This document shows, piece after piece, positions 29,578-30,668 of a DNA stretch of 30,668 nucleotides. The position numbers were made by a program, and so were the translations under genes. The notes beneath the pieces were generated by a model. That model did no database searches. It saw only the letters and a list, made by a program, of their open reading frames with translations, and was not told the origin of the DNA. The stretch comes from a virus, in IMG/VR virus record IMGVR_UViG_3300028569_002730, positions 1 through 30,668 of that record; one strand, 5' to 3'. The number at the start of each line of letters is the position of its first letter. Within the stretch, counting starts at the first letter, position 1.

Positions 29578-30668
29578 TCGGCTACTGCAACCACACTGTT
29601 ATCGTCATCATCTTCGTAGTCATAGCCATATTTTTCTGCATCGAGTCTCTCCCTATCCTTTCGACGATTCTCAGCATCCCAGGCTTGCATTTGTAGGTTG
29701 TGGTATCTGTCAGCTTCCTCTTCTCTACTATTACGTGGAGAATAATGATTTATTATCTCACCAGTTTGATTTTTAAGTTGTTCAAGTTTTTTATGTAAGT
29801 TTTTATTAAAACCATCAGGGGATAAAATCTTATCTCGAATAAACTTCATACTTTTTATAAAAGATTGAAAATCTTTTGGTAATCTTATTTCATCTTCCTT
29901 TTTTGTGCTTAAATAAACACTATTTATATAATTTGATATTTTATTTATGTTTTCTTTAGTAAGATCTATCTTAAAATCTTCTGGTGCACCTAAATTTTTA
30001 ACTTTAATTTGGCTAAAATATTCCTTTAAAATTATACTCAACTTCGTGTCTAAGTTTTGATTTTTCGCACCAGAACCAATATAAGCTATCAATAATTTTT
30101 TAATAAAAACTTCTGGTTTTTCATTATTAACTGTAAGTCTTTTTCCTTGTTCATGTGCTCTGTAAATATCTTCAATATAATCCGAAATAGAATTAAAAAA
30201 TTCAGATTCTGGAACTTTTGGCATAATGTATGGCTCTGAGTTAGCCCTTTTTACTGTTTTTTCTCTTTTTTCTCTGTCTTTTCTTTCTAATTCTTTATAT
30301 TGAGTGAAATAAAACTTTTTCATTTGTGAAATAATTTCTATTCTTTCGTTTTTATCTTTTGTTGAACTAAGCTTTGAAAGTAATTCTTGCCAAGGCGGTG
30401 CATACTCTCCTCTAACGCCAAGCATTTCACCCCAACCACCTTTATCACCAGACTTCATGGCAGAAAATGGATTCCTACCAGCCTCAACGCCTCGCCATAC
30501 TGCAGCCGCTGGCGAAGTCAAAGCTTGAGTAACACCTCTTGTTACTTGTCCTAAATTTGAACCAAGGTTCTGTCTAGATTTTCTTCTAGACTCTTTAGAT
30601 CCAAAAATAGATCCAACTCCACTTGCCGCTGCTTTTACGCCCCCCCAGCCAGCATTGCCAACACCTCT
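29574..30668 (-). CDS. Gly/Lys-rich hypothetical protein, 5' end beyond window
   Basis: The frame is open to the window edge, so the start is not visible. The 364 visible codons begin with a Gly/Ala/Ser-rich segment (GVGNAGWGGVKAAASGVGS, then KESRRKSRQ), followed by TQALTSPAAAVWRGVEAG, a Lys/Glu-rich charged middle with helices (EIISQMKKFYFTQYKELERK; FNKNLHKKLEQLK) and an acidic C-terminus (EDDDDNSVVAVAD). Gly-rich and basic N-terminal parts are seen in virion and injected proteins. I do not recognise the family. Its stop overlaps the stop of the glycosyltransferase gene. Confidence 0.6.
   Translation of the reverse strand, partial: RGVGNAGWGGVKAAASGVGSIFGSKESRRKSRQNLGSNLGQVTRGVTQALTSPAAAVWRGVEAGRNPFSAMKSGDKGGWGEMLGVRGEYAPPWQELLSKLSSTKDKNERIEIISQMKKFYFTQYKELERKDREKREKTVKRANSEPYIMPKVPESEFFNSISDYIEDIYRAHEQGKRLTVNNEKPEVFIKKLLIAYIGSGAKNQNLDTKLSIILKEYFSQIKVKNLGAPEDFKIDLTKENINKISNYINSVYLSTKKEDEIRLPKDFQSFIKSMKFIRDKILSPDGFNKNLHKKLEQLKNQTGEIINHYSPRNSREEEADRYHNLQMQAWDAENRRKDRERLDAEKYGYDYEDDDDNSVVAVAD

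Noticed and set aside
1-30668. tRNA genes or CRISPR arrays
   Set aside because: No cloverleaf-like segment or regularly spaced direct repeats were seen on reading; the only tandem repeats are inside coding sequence.

Overview
The window is part of the genome of a T4-like myovirus (contractile-tailed phage) with low GC content. Recognisable T4 core functions are the ssDNA-binding protein gp32, the UvsX recombinase, the late sigma factor gp55, neck proteins gp13 and gp14, the sheath terminator gp15, tail sheath gp18, two tail-tube gp19 paralogs and a gp26-type baseplate hub protein. No tRNA, rRNA or CRISPR array was seen. The host cannot be named. The two best early promoters are sigma70-like (TTGAAT, 16 bp, TATAAT), and several genes have clear Shine-Dalgarno sites, which argues against a Bacteroidetes host. 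A LolA-like protein with a planctomycete-like flavour is only a weak hint.

Layout. 1-679: remnant of a TnpB gene joined in frame to an unrelated C-terminus (minus strand). 820-4367: plus-strand DNA-metabolism operon with a helix-hairpin-helix glycosylase-like protein, an HNH endonuclease fused to a dCMP deaminase, a methyltransferase-fold protein and two unknowns. 4435-6702: gp32 and UvsX, each followed by a hairpin. 6780-10561: accessory block of small or odd proteins (acidic low-complexity protein, basic peptide, W-N-I-K repeat protein, LolA-like protein). 10628-17390: tail and neck block mostly on the minus strand (gp19B, gp19A, gp18, small protein, gp15, gp14, beta-rich protein), interrupted by plus-strand genes. 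17434-24156: unknowns, a 1346-residue protein, gp13 and gp55. 24198-30668: two glycosyltransferases, small membrane and unknown proteins, gp26-type protein, structural-like protein, and a Gly/Lys-rich gene that runs off the right edge.

How it fits together. The DNA-metabolism genes are on the plus strand and the virion genes switch strand repeatedly. Every convergent gene pair examined abuts or overlaps at the stop codons. Divergent gaps are short and carry TATATA-type motifs that may be late promoters read by the gp55 encoded here. The most interesting pattern is a shared N-terminal tag, M-x-[STN]-[FY]-x-x-[WF], followed in most cases by [LI]-x-E and then S or A. It resembles the T4 capsid-targeting sequence (MKTYQEFIAE) cut by the gp21 prohead protease. 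It is carried by at least five, probably six, otherwise unrelated proteins, including the 1346-residue one. This suggests a set of cargo proteins loaded into the prohead and possibly injected with the DNA.
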